Shown piece after piece: positions 43,861 through 52,888 of a DNA stretch of 64,000 nucleotides (position 1 is the first letter of the stretch; each line of letters starts with the position of its first letter). The notes beneath the pieces are model-generated. The model saw nothing but the letters and a program-made list of their open reading frames with translations. It searched no databases and was not told the origin of the DNA. The translations under genes were made by a program, and so were the position numbers. Source of the DNA: Pontibacter sp. HSC-36F09 (GTDB lineage Bacteria > Bacteroidota > Bacteroidia > Cytophagales > Hymenobacteraceae); the NCBI RefSeq assembly GCF_024171605.1, contig NZ_JALKAA010000007.1:92151-156150 (forward strand), given 5' to 3'.

Positions 43861-44565
43861 CTATACTGTGAAATAGGCCTCTAATGCCTGCAGTGTGTCT
43901 ACGGTCGTTTGCATATCCTGCACGATCTGGCCTTTCTCCAGAATAACAATGCGCTCGCATACCTCGGTGACGTGGTTGAGGTCGTGACTGGAGATAAGCA
44001 TGGTCATGCCGTGGCGCTCATGCAGGCTGCGCAGCAGGTTTTTGAGCCTGATCTGGGAGCTAGGGTCTAGGTTGGCAAAGGGCTCGTCCAGTATCAGGAG
44101 CTCGGGGTGGGAAAGTGCGGCAGCAGCTATACCTACCTTTTTCTGATTTCCCTTCGAAAAGTCGCGGATGTACTTGCGCTGCTGTAGAATCTCGCCGTTA
44201 AAAAAATCGACAAAGGGCTGCAGACGCTCCTGTATGTCGCCATTGGACAGGCCATGCAGGTCGCCGATAAACTTAAAGTACTCTTCCGGCGTCAGGTAGT
44301 CTATCAGGAAGCCCTCGTCGAGGTGAGAGCCGGTATAGTATTTCCAGGCATCGGTGTGTGCCACTGGTATACCCTTCGAGGTCACGACTCCGTCCGTAGG
44401 GCGCACCAGGTCCAGCAGCATCCGGAACAGGGTGGTTTTGCCTGCCCCGTTGTTTCCCACTAAACCAATGGTCTCGCCGGGCGCCACGTGTAGCGCCTGT
44501 ATGTTCACGACTGTGGTGTCGCTGTATGCTTTTACAAGATCTTTTACTTCAATCATCATATTCAT
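43861..44565 (-). CDS. ABC transporter ATP-binding protein (partner of DUF5687 permease)
   Basis: A 234-residue ATPase with Walker A LVGNNGAGKTTLF, signature FSKGNQKKVGIAAA (S-K-G rather than SGG), Walker B LLILDEPFANLDP and the His switch LISSHDLNH. It is the cytoplasmic motor for the permease encoded 48 bases upstream. The gene pair is common in Bacteroidota; the exported substrate is unknown. The start 44565 gives MNMMIEV; a second Met at position 3 or 4 could also serve. Confidence 0.9.
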   Translation of the reverse strand: MNMMIEVKDLVKAYSDTTVVNIQALHVAPGETIGLVGNNGAGKTTLFRMLLDLVRPTDGVVTSKGIPVAHTDAWKYYTGSHLDEGFLIDYLTPEEYFKFIGDLHGLSNGDIQERLQPFVDFFNGEILQQRKYIRDFSKGNQKKVGIAAAALSHPELLILDEPFANLDPSSQIRLKNLLRSLHERHGMTMLISSHDLNHVTEVCERIVILEKGQIVQDMQTTVDTLQALEAYFTV

Positions 44566-44613
44566 TTCTTTTCAGGTATAGCTGAGCTTTTCGTCTTCAG
44601 GTAGTCGGGTTGA

Positions 44614-46089
44614 TTAGTGCTGTCTGTAACCGGCAGCCAGGGTATACTTTCTTTCTTCGAATCGTTTGGCCATCATGCGAAGCAGCTGGCGATGGAAAAC
44701 GATTCCCAACGCACCAGTAAAGGCAAGAGCGAAAATGCCCCACTGCGGTATGTCCATAAAAGAGAAAGGCAGGAAGATAGCAACCGGTCCCAGCACCATA
44801 GGCAGCATCATCACAAACTTAGAGGCTCCTACGCCTTGCCAGTTAAAGGCGGAACCATTGCTCAGGTCGAGCCGCTCTTTGTTTAGCGCCGCAAAGTATA
44901 GCACGACAATCGAGTTCACGCCGATGTTAAACACGCAGCTGGCCAGGTTGATGAGGAGTACTTTCGTACCGAACAATGCATAAGGGAGTGTGAGAACGGT
45001 CACCAGCAGGATAGAAGGCACAAACATGAGGTATTTTGCTTTCACATATTGGTAAGTCGAAATTGGTCTGGTGAGCAGGGCGTCGTAATGGGCGCTTTGC
45101 CAGGCCGGCACAAACTGGCCGTAGTTGAACATCGGGGCGCCCGTCACGAAAATACCTACAAAGATGAGCATGCCCCAGCCTTCCAGATATACCTTGTTAG
45201 TATAGAAAATAAGACCGTAAAATAGAAGGAAGGCCGATATCATTACCATGGACTTCGGTCGTTTGTGGCGCCAGATCAGCTTCAATTCCAGGGCGATCAG
45301 CTTTCCGGTATCCCCAAATTTGTTCAGAAAAGCCATGTCGTTCCCTTCTACCGTGGTGACTCTCTTGACGTAGATCTCCTCCGGATAAAGGTGCTGCATC
45401 AGAAACCGGTAGTTAAGCAGGTATACCCCCACCAGTCCTAGCAAAGGCAGGATAATGAGCCATGGTTGCTGCAGTAAGGCACCAAATGCCACCATGGAAA
45501 CCTGACGCAGTGAGAGCACCTGTAGGTAGTCGAGCAGCATGAGGCCACCGACTACCAGTGCAAGCAGTAGCGTTATTTTCGGGTTGGAGGTTAGCTGCCG
45601 TTTAAAATAGATCAGAATGAAATTGTTGATGAACGTGAGCAGCAGGAGGGAGGCCAGCCAGACCAGCGCTATACCTACGCCGTGAGCTGGCACCACCGCA
45701 CGCAGCATGAATGGCACAAATACCAGCAGCAAGAGCAGATTAAACACGCTGGGTATAGAGCGCAGCAGCACGAAGTGCACAAGCTTGTTCCGCTTTACAG
45801 GTAGGTGCAGGAAAGGCTGAATGGCCAGCACCGGTAAGTCTTGCAGCATAAAGCGCGAAACGAGGTCAATTAAAAAATAAAAGAGCAGGAAGCTGTTAAA
45901 AGAGGCAACAGGATCTTGGTCCGGGTAAACCTCGGCAAGTATTTTATCGCTAAAAAAGCCGAGCCCAATAAAGATGAGCGCAAAATAGATGATGAAGAAC
46001 CCGAGTATAAACTTCACTACCAGGCTTTTTTCATAAGCCGGCGACCGGCGGGCCTGCATCCATTGCAGGTTGAGGAGAGTTCCAAACAT
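44614..46089 (-). CDS. DUF5687-family ABC permease
   Basis: A 491-residue membrane protein with about twelve hydrophobic helices (for example FILGFFIIYFALIFIGLGFF and LLLLLVFVPFMLRAVV). Charged loops such as YPEEIYVKRVTTVEGNDMAFLNKFGDTGKLIALELKLI in the middle and NYGQFVPAWQSAHYDALLTRPI mark the DUF5687 family, always paired with an ABC ATPase as here. The first residues MFGTLLNLQWMQARRSP form a cytoplasmic amphipathic start. The transported substrate is unknown. Confidence 0.85.
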   Translation of the reverse strand: MFGTLLNLQWMQARRSPAYEKSLVVKFILGFFIIYFALIFIGLGFFSDKILAEVYPDQDPVASFNSFLLFYFLIDLVSRFMLQDLPVLAIQPFLHLPVKRNKLVHFVLLRSIPSVFNLLLLLVFVPFMLRAVVPAHGVGIALVWLASLLLLTFINNFILIYFKRQLTSNPKITLLLALVVGGLMLLDYLQVLSLRQVSMVAFGALLQQPWLIILPLLGLVGVYLLNYRFLMQHLYPEEIYVKRVTTVEGNDMAFLNKFGDTGKLIALELKLIWRHKRPKSMVMISAFLLFYGLIFYTNKVYLEGWGMLIFVGIFVTGAPMFNYGQFVPAWQSAHYDALLTRPISTYQYVKAKYLMFVPSILLVTVLTLPYALFGTKVLLINLASCVFNIGVNSIVVLYFAALNKERLDLSNGSAFNWQGVGASKFVMMLPMVLGPVAIFLPFSFMDIPQWGIFALAFTGALGIVFHRQLLRMMAKRFEERKYTLAAGYRQH

Positions 46090-46169
46090 AAGGCACAGAA
46101 TATATTGCTTTTTAAATATTGAAAATTATCTTTAAAAAGCCAAAAACTGTGGATTATTAAAACATTAAA

Positions 46170-47693
46170 TTATTGAACAGCGATAATACTCACGTTGATC
46201 TCATCTATTGCGCCCTTTTCCTCTGGGTCGTAGATGATCTTGTCAATGACAATACTATTGCCCTCTTCTGTGCTTAAGAGAATGTCAATAAACTCACTGA
46301 CACCAAAGCTTCCCAATGGAGCGTCGTGCATGCGGGCATAAATGATGGCATCCGGAGAGAAGTATTTTTTGATGGAAGTTCGCCATCGGTCACGTACCTC
46401 CAGCGGTATTTCCTGGTTAAGCAAGCCGTTCAGGTAACCCTCCAGACTAGTTGGCTGAGGGTAGGCGGGCCGTACTGGGCGTGACGAAGCGGGTTGTTTG
46501 GTAGCCGGAGAAACTTGTGCTTTCGGCGTACCAGCCTGAGCCGGATTAGTTTTTGGCGGCTGGCTGGGCTGCTTTTTGGTTGGCGTGTCCGGTTTCACCG
46601 CTTCCGTTGTGTTGTCGGTTACTACTGGTGTACTATCAGCTACAGTCGAATCAGGAATGGCGGGTATAACTGGTAGATTGGTGCTTACATCGGTATCTGC
46701 AGCCAGTTTCTTACTGGGTTTATTCCATACTAAAAAATAATACGCGGCGCCCAGCGCAACTATTAGCAGCAGGAAAAGAATGGTAGGCCATAGCCAGGTC
46801 CTTCTTTTGTATACGATCGACTCTGCCGTCACATTTCCAAAAGTGCCGTAAGATTTCCATTTGCCGTATTCCAGATAATAGTTGGCCTCTTCAACGAGCA
46901 TCTGTGCCGAGGGTCTTTTCTCAGGGTCGGGATGCAGGCAGGCACGCACCAGGTTGCTTAGTATACGGGAATATGGATCAGGAACAATGGGAATCTCTGC
47001 CCCCTGGCTTAGGCTCAAACCACCGTTTCCCAGCCAAGGCGTTTCGCCGGTGCACAACTCGTACAGGCTCACGCCAAGTGCAAATATATCACTCCCAGCT
47101 GAGTGCTTCGGGTGGGACCCAAATAGTTCCGGTGCGGCATAGTCAGTGCTCTGGGCCAGCGGCGTACCGGTAGCTCGATGCAGGAGGGTGCGCAACTGGC
47201 TGCTAAAGGCCGGTACAGCCAAAAGGTAATTTCCCTGAGCATCTAGTATAATATTGGACGGGTTGATCTGTCGGTGAGGCAAAGGGGGCTGTCTGGTGTG
47301 CAGGTATTCCAGAGCACTGCCCACCTGGGAAATCAGTCGGGTAATTTCCCTCTCTGGTAGCGGTGCAACCTGCGACAAGGTATGCTGTGTCTGCAGCGGT
47401 GCGATATCAAAAGGAATACCTTGGTGTACGCCGAAATGAGAAGGTATAAGCAGATGGGGGTGTTGTAATAAAGCCCGCTCTTCTTGTTCCCGTTGCAGCA
47501 GTTCCAGGCTATGGTGATCAAGTCGAATATGAGGTGCATACAGCTGCAGCGTTACCGGAGCCCCTTCTGCCGTCCAGTCTTCTGCCTTCCAGACCTCTTC
47601 AACTCTCCCCGAACTTAGTTGTTCTTTCAGTAAGTAATGCGTTGCAAAAATGCCGTTTGTTTCCGGTATGCTCATAGAACCCAATGTATTCAC
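46170..47693 (-). CDS. Membrane-anchored Ser/Thr pseudokinase
   Basis: A 507-residue protein. Residues about 15-280 have the protein-kinase fold, with LSSGRVEEVWKAE, HRQINPSNIIL, DYAAPELFG and SDIFALGVSLYELCTGETPW. The residues needed for phosphotransfer are missing: the beta-3 Lys is Gln (VTLQLY), the HRD Asp is Gln, and no DFG is found (LLAVPAFS). One transmembrane helix (about 303-323) is followed by a Pro/Thr/Lys-rich linker and a 100-residue C-terminal domain (SLEGYLNGLLNQ...INVSIIAVQ) in the periplasm. It probably acts as a scaffold or ligand-binding receptor. It is a single gene. Confidence 0.75.
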   Translation of the reverse strand: MNTLGSMSIPETNGIFATHYLLKEQLSSGRVEEVWKAEDWTAEGAPVTLQLYAPHIRLDHHSLELLQREQEERALLQHPHLLIPSHFGVHQGIPFDIAPLQTQHTLSQVAPLPEREITRLISQVGSALEYLHTRQPPLPHRQINPSNIILDAQGNYLLAVPAFSSQLRTLLHRATGTPLAQSTDYAAPELFGSHPKHSAGSDIFALGVSLYELCTGETPWLGNGGLSLSQGAEIPIVPDPYSRILSNLVRACLHPDPEKRPSAQMLVEEANYYLEYGKWKSYGTFGNVTAESIVYKRRTWLWPTILFLLLIVALGAAYYFLVWNKPSKKLAADTDVSTNLPVIPAIPDSTVADSTPVVTDNTTEAVKPDTPTKKQPSQPPKTNPAQAGTPKAQVSPATKQPASSRPVRPAYPQPTSLEGYLNGLLNQEIPLEVRDRWRTSIKKYFSPDAIIYARMHDAPLGSFGVSEFIDILLSTEEGNSIVIDKIIYDPEEKGAIDEINVSIIAVQ

Positions 47694-47818
47694 ATGGGGT
47701 AATACGGGAATGAGGGGATTAGGTGGTAGAATGAATGAGAGATGATAATGTAAACAAACGAAATCAATTCAAAAGCGATAGAAAACAAATATGAGTTATC
47801 TATTACAGATCTCTATAA

Positions 47819-47858
47819 TAAAAGCGAGAGGGCAGTTGTATAGCTGCCCTCCCGCTTT
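47819..47858. terminator. Terminator after the large secreted protein gene
   Basis: Stem AAAGCGaGAGGGCAG / CTGCCCTCcCGCTTT with loop TTGTATAG, 16 bases beyond the minus-strand stop at 47874. Confidence 0.8.
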
Positions 47859-47873
47859 ATGTGTTTACAATAA

Positions 47874-50834
47874 TTACCTGTCCAGTATAAGCTTTAGTGT
47901 TTTTGTAGTGCTGTTACTTTGCAATTTTATAAAATACAGCCCTTTAGGAAGAGGAGTGCCATCTATTTCAAGCCTGTTTAATTCACCTGCAACAGTGCTT
48001 CCTTCTTGTAAGTTGCCTAACAGCATGCCTTTGACGTCAAATAAAGCGATGGAATAATCTCCTCCTTCTTGGAGTGTGAAGTTAAGCATTGCTTTCTGAG
48101 TGAATGGGTTTGGATATACCCTGAAAACGTCAGTCCGAAATTCGGCCATCTCTAAGTTGAGCGAAGAACTTCCTGCAAAGCTTGAAGCTACAATTTGAAA
48201 TGTTATTGTCAATGGCGTGCCGGCGGTGCCAGTGCCGTTGGCGCCCGTGTAGGGGGTGGCCCGGAGGGTATAGGTGCCGGTGGCCGGCGGGTTCCAGTTG
48301 CCGTAGTAGTAGTTGCCGTTACCATTGTCGCCGAACAGGGCGTAGGGCACTTTGTTGTCGGTGTAGGTCCTGCTCTGGGTGCCCGAGAGCTCGAGCCTGA
48401 CGCTGCCCACCGTGCCCGGTGAGGTGTTGGCCCGGATGTTGACCTTGCTGCTCGGCAGCGAGGCCAGGCTGATCACCGCCCCGTCCTCAATCGTCAGCAC
48501 GTCCCGCTCGTTGTTGGCGTTCACCAACGTGAAATTACTTACCTGCTGTTGGCTTGAGATAGCCGTGAAGGTGGCCGTCACGGCCCTTGCGCGGTCCATG
48601 GTCAGGGTAAGCGGGTTTTGCGTGCCCGCCGCGTCCCCGCTCCAGCCGGCGAAGGCGAAGCCCTGTTGCGGGGTGGCCGTCAGCGTCACCTGGGTGCCGG
48701 CCGCGTAGGCGCTCTGGTCCGGGCTCTTGACGACTGCGCCGCCGCCCACCGTGCTCACCGACAGGGCGTACTGCGTGCCCGGTGCCTGGCTGTCGACCAC
48801 GGTGAAGGTGATGGTCATCGGCGTGCCGGCGGTGCCAGTGCCGTTGGCGCCCGTGTAGGGGGTGGCCCGGAGGGTATAGGTGCCGGTGGCCGGCGGGTTC
48901 CAGTTGCCGTAGTAGTAGTTGCCGTTACCATTGTCGCCGAACAGGGCGTAGGGCACTTTGTTGTCGGTGTAGGTCCTGCTCTGGGTGCCCGAGAGCTCGA
49001 GCCTGACGCTGCCCACCGTGCCCGGTGAGGTGTTGGCCCGGATGTTGACCTTGCTGCTCGGCAGCGAGGCCAGGCTGATCACCGCCCCGTCCTCAATCGT
49101 CAGCACGTCCCGCTCGTTGTTGGCGTTCACCAACGTGAAATTACTTACCTGCTGTTGGCTTGAGATAGCCGTGAAGGTGGCCGTCACGGCCCTTGCGCGG
49201 TCCATGGTCAGGGTAAGCGGGTTTTGCGTGCCCGCCGCGTCCCCGCTCCAGCCGGCGAAGGCGAAGCCCTGTTGCGGGGTGGCCGTCAGCGTCACCTGGG
49301 TGCTGGCCGCGTAGGCGCTCTGCTCCGGGCTCTTGGTGACTGCGCCGCCGCCCACCGTGCTCACCGCTAAAGCATACTGCGTGGAGGGAGTCTCAGCTGT
49401 GTTGAAACTCCAGACTGTCGACCAGTCACTTGTTCCGGAAGCATTCGAAGCCCGGACTTTCCAGTAATAAGTAGTGCTGTTACTCAGACTGCTGATCGAA
49501 GCTGAAGTGCCCTGAATGTTCGACTGATTATAGATCGTGCTTGAAAAATTGGAAGTAGTAGAGACTTGCGCCTGATAAGAGTTAGCTTCTTGCGAAACTT
49601 CCCAGCTTATTACTACAGGAATACTTTGGTTAGATGCATTATTGGCCGGTGAAGCTAGTACAGGGGCAGTCGGTACTGTAGTTGTAATCTGATCGCTTGC
49701 CAGAACGCCAACTACACTAGAACTGCTAGTCGCCATCACTACGACATCCGATGTGTAATTGGCTTTACTGCTGGTAGCGTCATTATAAATGCCACTCATT
49801 AGTGTCATCTCGGTACTGAAATTGATACTAGAAGTGGGTGATTCCTTGTATAGGATGTTCCCACCACTATTAGAAGAAGTATAAATCACCTTCACTTTGC
49901 CGATCGACTCATTCAGGATCACGATAGGGCGTGTACCTCTCTCAGCAACGCCATATAAATTATCCCATGAACCATTTGGTCGACGCACAAGCAGCGCTAT
50001 TTCAGGGTATCCTCTGGTGCCATACTCAGTCTTCACAGCACAGTACAGGGTGCCATCACTGGCTATGGCAATATTCAAGTGGTCATCTGCCATCCCATTC
50101 CCCACATTCTGAGCTGATTGCGAAGCTGGTACTTCATCATCAAACCAACTACCAGGCGCGGCCCCATCCTGATGCATTTTAAACCCGAATCTGTTTGTAT
50201 TCTGATTTGACCATAGCACTCCAATTTTACCGGGCATGGCGATTACAGCGCATATGTCATCGTCGTCCACACCTGTGGCAATTGTGATAGGTGCACTCCA
50301 GTTGTTGTATGGTGCATCGCTCCATCGCACATTAATGTTACTGACTCCTGCAGATGCCAGCCACATTCTGCCTGTTCCGTCTATATCAATTGTAGCAGTT
50401 TCAACACCCTGATCCATTGTAAGGCCAACGGTGGAAGTTCTTTTAGACCAAAGCTTATAGGTTTCCTGCGTGTAATCATACTCTACAGAAGCCATTTGTG
50501 AAGAAGCTCCCTGATACAGTAAGATATGAGTTACATCTCCTGCTACCTTACAGTCTGCCTTGGAACTAGTGCGTGTTGTAAGCCTGAGTATATTAGTCCA
50601 ACTTGTACCGTCGAGTCGCCATAAATATGTGCCGCTGGAATTAGGAAATACTGCCCACCATTTTCCGTTGTGTTTCCATGGCTTAGATTGAGGCTTTTCA
50701 CCCGTACTAGCTGTGGTAGACTCAGGCTTGAGGTTTTGAATCGAGCTGAAACCTGTTGAATTTTGAGCAGTAGTCTGAAAGCTTAGGAAAGCTGTAAGAA
50801 ATACAATAAAGGTAAATTTAATATTCATTTTCAT
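47874..50834 (-). CDS. T9SS-secreted multidomain protein with a duplicated InlB-B-like/beta module
   Basis: A 986-residue protein. A signal peptide (FIVFLTAFLSFQTTAQ) leads to an about 350-residue beta-propeller-like region with DGTSWTNIL and GRMWLASAGVSNINVRWSDAPYNNW strands, then an FN3 domain (about 395-490). Two nearly identical 202-residue units follow, each with a divergent InlB B-repeat (YALSVSTVGGGAVVKSP ... GFAFAGWSGDA) and a beta-sandwich (NFTLVNANNERDVLTI ... YYGNWNPPATGTYTLRATPY). A T9SS type A sorting domain (VYPNPFTQKAMLNFTLQEGG ... GLYFIKLQSN) ends it. Propeller-like part is shared with the gene at 51101. Role: cell-surface or secreted, perhaps binding or adhesion. Confidence 0.85.
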   Translation of the reverse strand: MKMNIKFTFIVFLTAFLSFQTTAQNSTGFSSIQNLKPESTTASTGEKPQSKPWKHNGKWWAVFPNSSGTYLWRLDGTSWTNILRLTTRTSSKADCKVAGDVTHILLYQGASSQMASVEYDYTQETYKLWSKRTSTVGLTMDQGVETATIDIDGTGRMWLASAGVSNINVRWSDAPYNNWSAPITIATGVDDDDICAVIAMPGKIGVLWSNQNTNRFGFKMHQDGAAPGSWFDDEVPASQSAQNVGNGMADDHLNIAIASDGTLYCAVKTEYGTRGYPEIALLVRRPNGSWDNLYGVAERGTRPIVILNESIGKVKVIYTSSNSGGNILYKESPTSSINFSTEMTLMSGIYNDATSSKANYTSDVVVMATSSSSVVGVLASDQITTTVPTAPVLASPANNASNQSIPVVISWEVSQEANSYQAQVSTTSNFSSTIYNQSNIQGTSASISSLSNSTTYYWKVRASNASGTSDWSTVWSFNTAETPSTQYALAVSTVGGGAVTKSPEQSAYAASTQVTLTATPQQGFAFAGWSGDAAGTQNPLTLTMDRARAVTATFTAISSQQQVSNFTLVNANNERDVLTIEDGAVISLASLPSSKVNIRANTSPGTVGSVRLELSGTQSRTYTDNKVPYALFGDNGNGNYYYGNWNPPATGTYTLRATPYTGANGTGTAGTPMTITFTVVDSQAPGTQYALSVSTVGGGAVVKSPDQSAYAAGTQVTLTATPQQGFAFAGWSGDAAGTQNPLTLTMDRARAVTATFTAISSQQQVSNFTLVNANNERDVLTIEDGAVISLASLPSSKVNIRANTSPGTVGSVRLELSGTQSRTYTDNKVPYALFGDNGNGNYYYGNWNPPATGTYTLRATPYTGANGTGTAGTPLTITFQIVASSFAGSSSLNLEMAEFRTDVFRVYPNPFTQKAMLNFTLQEGGDYSIALFDVKGMLLGNLQEGSTVAGELNRLEIDGTPLPKGLYFIKLQSNSTTKTLKLILDR
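48214..49375. repeat. 606-bp direct repeat, two copies, inside the secreted-protein gene
   Basis: Copies run from 48214 and 48820 (offset 606 bases = 202 codons) and are nearly identical for about 550 bases, differing at a handful of bases near the right end (for example CTGGTCC versus CTGCTCC). The repeats are clearly more GC-rich than the rest of the gene. Confidence 0.9.
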
Positions 50835-51100
50835 AGGATAATATAATAGAACATGTATTTTGGAGGGGTAAAAAGCCTGAGTAACTACTGAGATAAAAAT
50901 ATAAACTAACTATTAATAAATATAATATTAGTTAAACAGGCGTTTATATTTATGACTAAATGGAAATAAAGTTGTGTTTGAGGAGTGGTTTTTAGTCGGT
51001 AAAACTCATTTTTGAGTATATGTACTGAGTTGAGTGCAGCTTTCTACAGAAAACACTTAGGATAGTGTTTTAGAACAGTAGTAAAAGAGCGGTAGGCTAT

Positions 51101-52591
51101 TTACCTTTCCTGAATTACTTTCAGGGCTCTTACAGATTTGCTGGTCTGTAACCTAACCATGTAAAGACCACGGGCTACGTCTTTTAAGTCAACGGTGTTG
51201 AGTTCACCGGCAAGTGCTCTTCCTTGGCTAAGCCTAGCAATACGAGCACCCTTGCTATCAAAAAGAAGGAGTTCATACTCGTCTTCCTCTTGTAGCGTGA
51301 AATAGATAGTGGTTTTAACGATGAAGGGATTAGGGTATACAACAAAGGACCTGAAGGATGACTCGGGATCTGGACATTTGACTAAGGATGGTGTACCATT
51401 ACTTATAAGTACCCCGTGTGCATGAGTTTTGTTGGATGCTAAAATCGCAACCTCTGACTTGAAAGGGGTTTTACTACTGGTAACATTATCAAATTTTCCG
51501 CCCATCAGTGTCGTTGTGGGTCCGAAGTTTATATTATCAAGCGAAGTAGATCTATATAGAACATCTCCTCCATCCTCGACTGAAGAGAAAATAACCATGA
51601 GCCTGTTTAGTGTTTCATCAAGAAGTGCAACCGGACGTGTTCCAAACTCTGAGATACTATGCAAGTTATCCCACTTTCCGGAAGGGCGCCGAACCAGCAG
51701 AGCAATAGTAGGGTAGCCAGGCATATTGTAGCTCGTTTTGACAGCACAGTATAAAGTGCCATCGCTTGCCACTGCAAAGTTGATATGGTCATCGGCCATA
51801 CCCTTGCCGACATCGAGCGCTGAACGGGAGACAGGTAATTCATCTGCAGACCATTCGGTAGGAGAAGCACCATCCTGATGTGTTCTAAACCCAAATCTTT
51901 TAGTGTTTTGATTTGACCAGAAAACACCCACTTTCCCGGGCAAGGAAACGACTCCTGCTATATCATCATTTTTCACCCCTGAAGCGAGGGTAATAGGGGA
52001 ACTCCAGGTGGTATAAGGAGCATCGCTCCAACGCACGTTTATTTTTTTTACAGCATCAGAGGCCAGCCACATTCTACCTTTGTTATCAATGTCGATAGTT
52101 GCAGTCTCTACTCCATTGTCAAGTTTAATATCAACCGTTGTGGGTCTTTTGGACCAGCGTTTATAGGTATTTTGCGACTCTACATACTCTATCGATACTA
52201 GAAAAGCTTTATTGTTTAAAGATTTGGTTGAGTCCTCCGCTTCTGAGACTATGTTGGTGAGTGGGGTTACCTCTTCAAACAGCAGTACATGTACTATCGC
52301 ATCTTCCACCTTGCAATCTGCTTTAGTCACTGTGCTCGATGAAAGAGTCATTACGCGGGTCCAACTGTCATTATCGAGTCGCCATAAATGGGTGCCACTG
52401 GTGTCGGGCAGTACAGCCCATTGCGTGCAGGCATAGGTCCATAATTTAGACTGGGGTTTCTCACCTGTGTTTTTGGTTATAGCAAGCTTGGCCAGTCGAT
52501 CAACTGAACGCAAACCTTGCATTTCCTGCGCAGACAATGCTATAGAAAAGAAGGATGTATATATAAATAACGCAGTAATAAATTTATTCAT
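51101..52591 (-). CDS. T9SS-secreted beta-propeller-like protein, paralogue of the upstream-region protein
   Basis: A 496-residue protein with signal peptide (FITALFIYTSFFSIALSAQ). Residues about 40-400 align with the propeller-like part of the 986-residue protein (GEKPQSKLWTYACTQWAVLPDTSGTHLWRLDNDSWT; GRMWLASDAVKKINVRWSDAPYTTW). A type A T9SS sorting domain ends it (VVYPNPFIVKTTIYFTLQEE ... GLYMVRLQTS). It lacks the FN3 and InlB-like modules. The two genes are neighbours on one strand, so they arose by tandem duplication, after which one gained or the other lost the C-terminal repeats. Ligand unknown. Confidence 0.8.
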   Translation of the reverse strand: MNKFITALFIYTSFFSIALSAQEMQGLRSVDRLAKLAITKNTGEKPQSKLWTYACTQWAVLPDTSGTHLWRLDNDSWTRVMTLSSSTVTKADCKVEDAIVHVLLFEEVTPLTNIVSEAEDSTKSLNNKAFLVSIEYVESQNTYKRWSKRPTTVDIKLDNGVETATIDIDNKGRMWLASDAVKKINVRWSDAPYTTWSSPITLASGVKNDDIAGVVSLPGKVGVFWSNQNTKRFGFRTHQDGASPTEWSADELPVSRSALDVGKGMADDHINFAVASDGTLYCAVKTSYNMPGYPTIALLVRRPSGKWDNLHSISEFGTRPVALLDETLNRLMVIFSSVEDGGDVLYRSTSLDNINFGPTTTLMGGKFDNVTSSKTPFKSEVAILASNKTHAHGVLISNGTPSLVKCPDPESSFRSFVVYPNPFIVKTTIYFTLQEEDEYELLLFDSKGARIARLSQGRALAGELNTVDLKDVARGLYMVRLQTSKSVRALKVIQER

Positions 52592-52620
52592 AGAATCCCT
52601 GATAAGGCCACAACCAAAAG

Positions 52621-52649
52621 AGGATAAGTAGTTTAAACAGACTTATCCT
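52621..52649. promoter_or_regulatory. Inverted repeat AGGATAAGT-N11-ACTTATCCT
   Basis: A perfect nine-base inverted repeat 30 bases before the start of the secreted-protein gene, on the promoter side. It may be an operator or an mRNA leader hairpin. Confidence 0.35.
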
Positions 52650-52888
52650 ACCACGCAAGATTATATTTACACTCAGTTGCCTTTAAAATATGCAGCTGTC
52701 ATGCCAAGTCTCAAAATATTCAGTTCAGTGCCGTGTGGGCCTATGTGCTGAGCAGAAGTATACCAATACTATGTATATGCTAATTATGATAATAAGTTGT
52801 ACTAAGAGGCTATTAAATTTATGATATAGGATATTCTTAGATAACCATATATAAACTCTGTGTGTAAATGCATGCGTTAGCTATGCAG

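Noticed and set aside
48182..49314. Plus-strand open frames repeated twice over the 606-bp units
   Set aside because: They are antisense copies of the GC-rich direct repeat in the secreted-protein gene.
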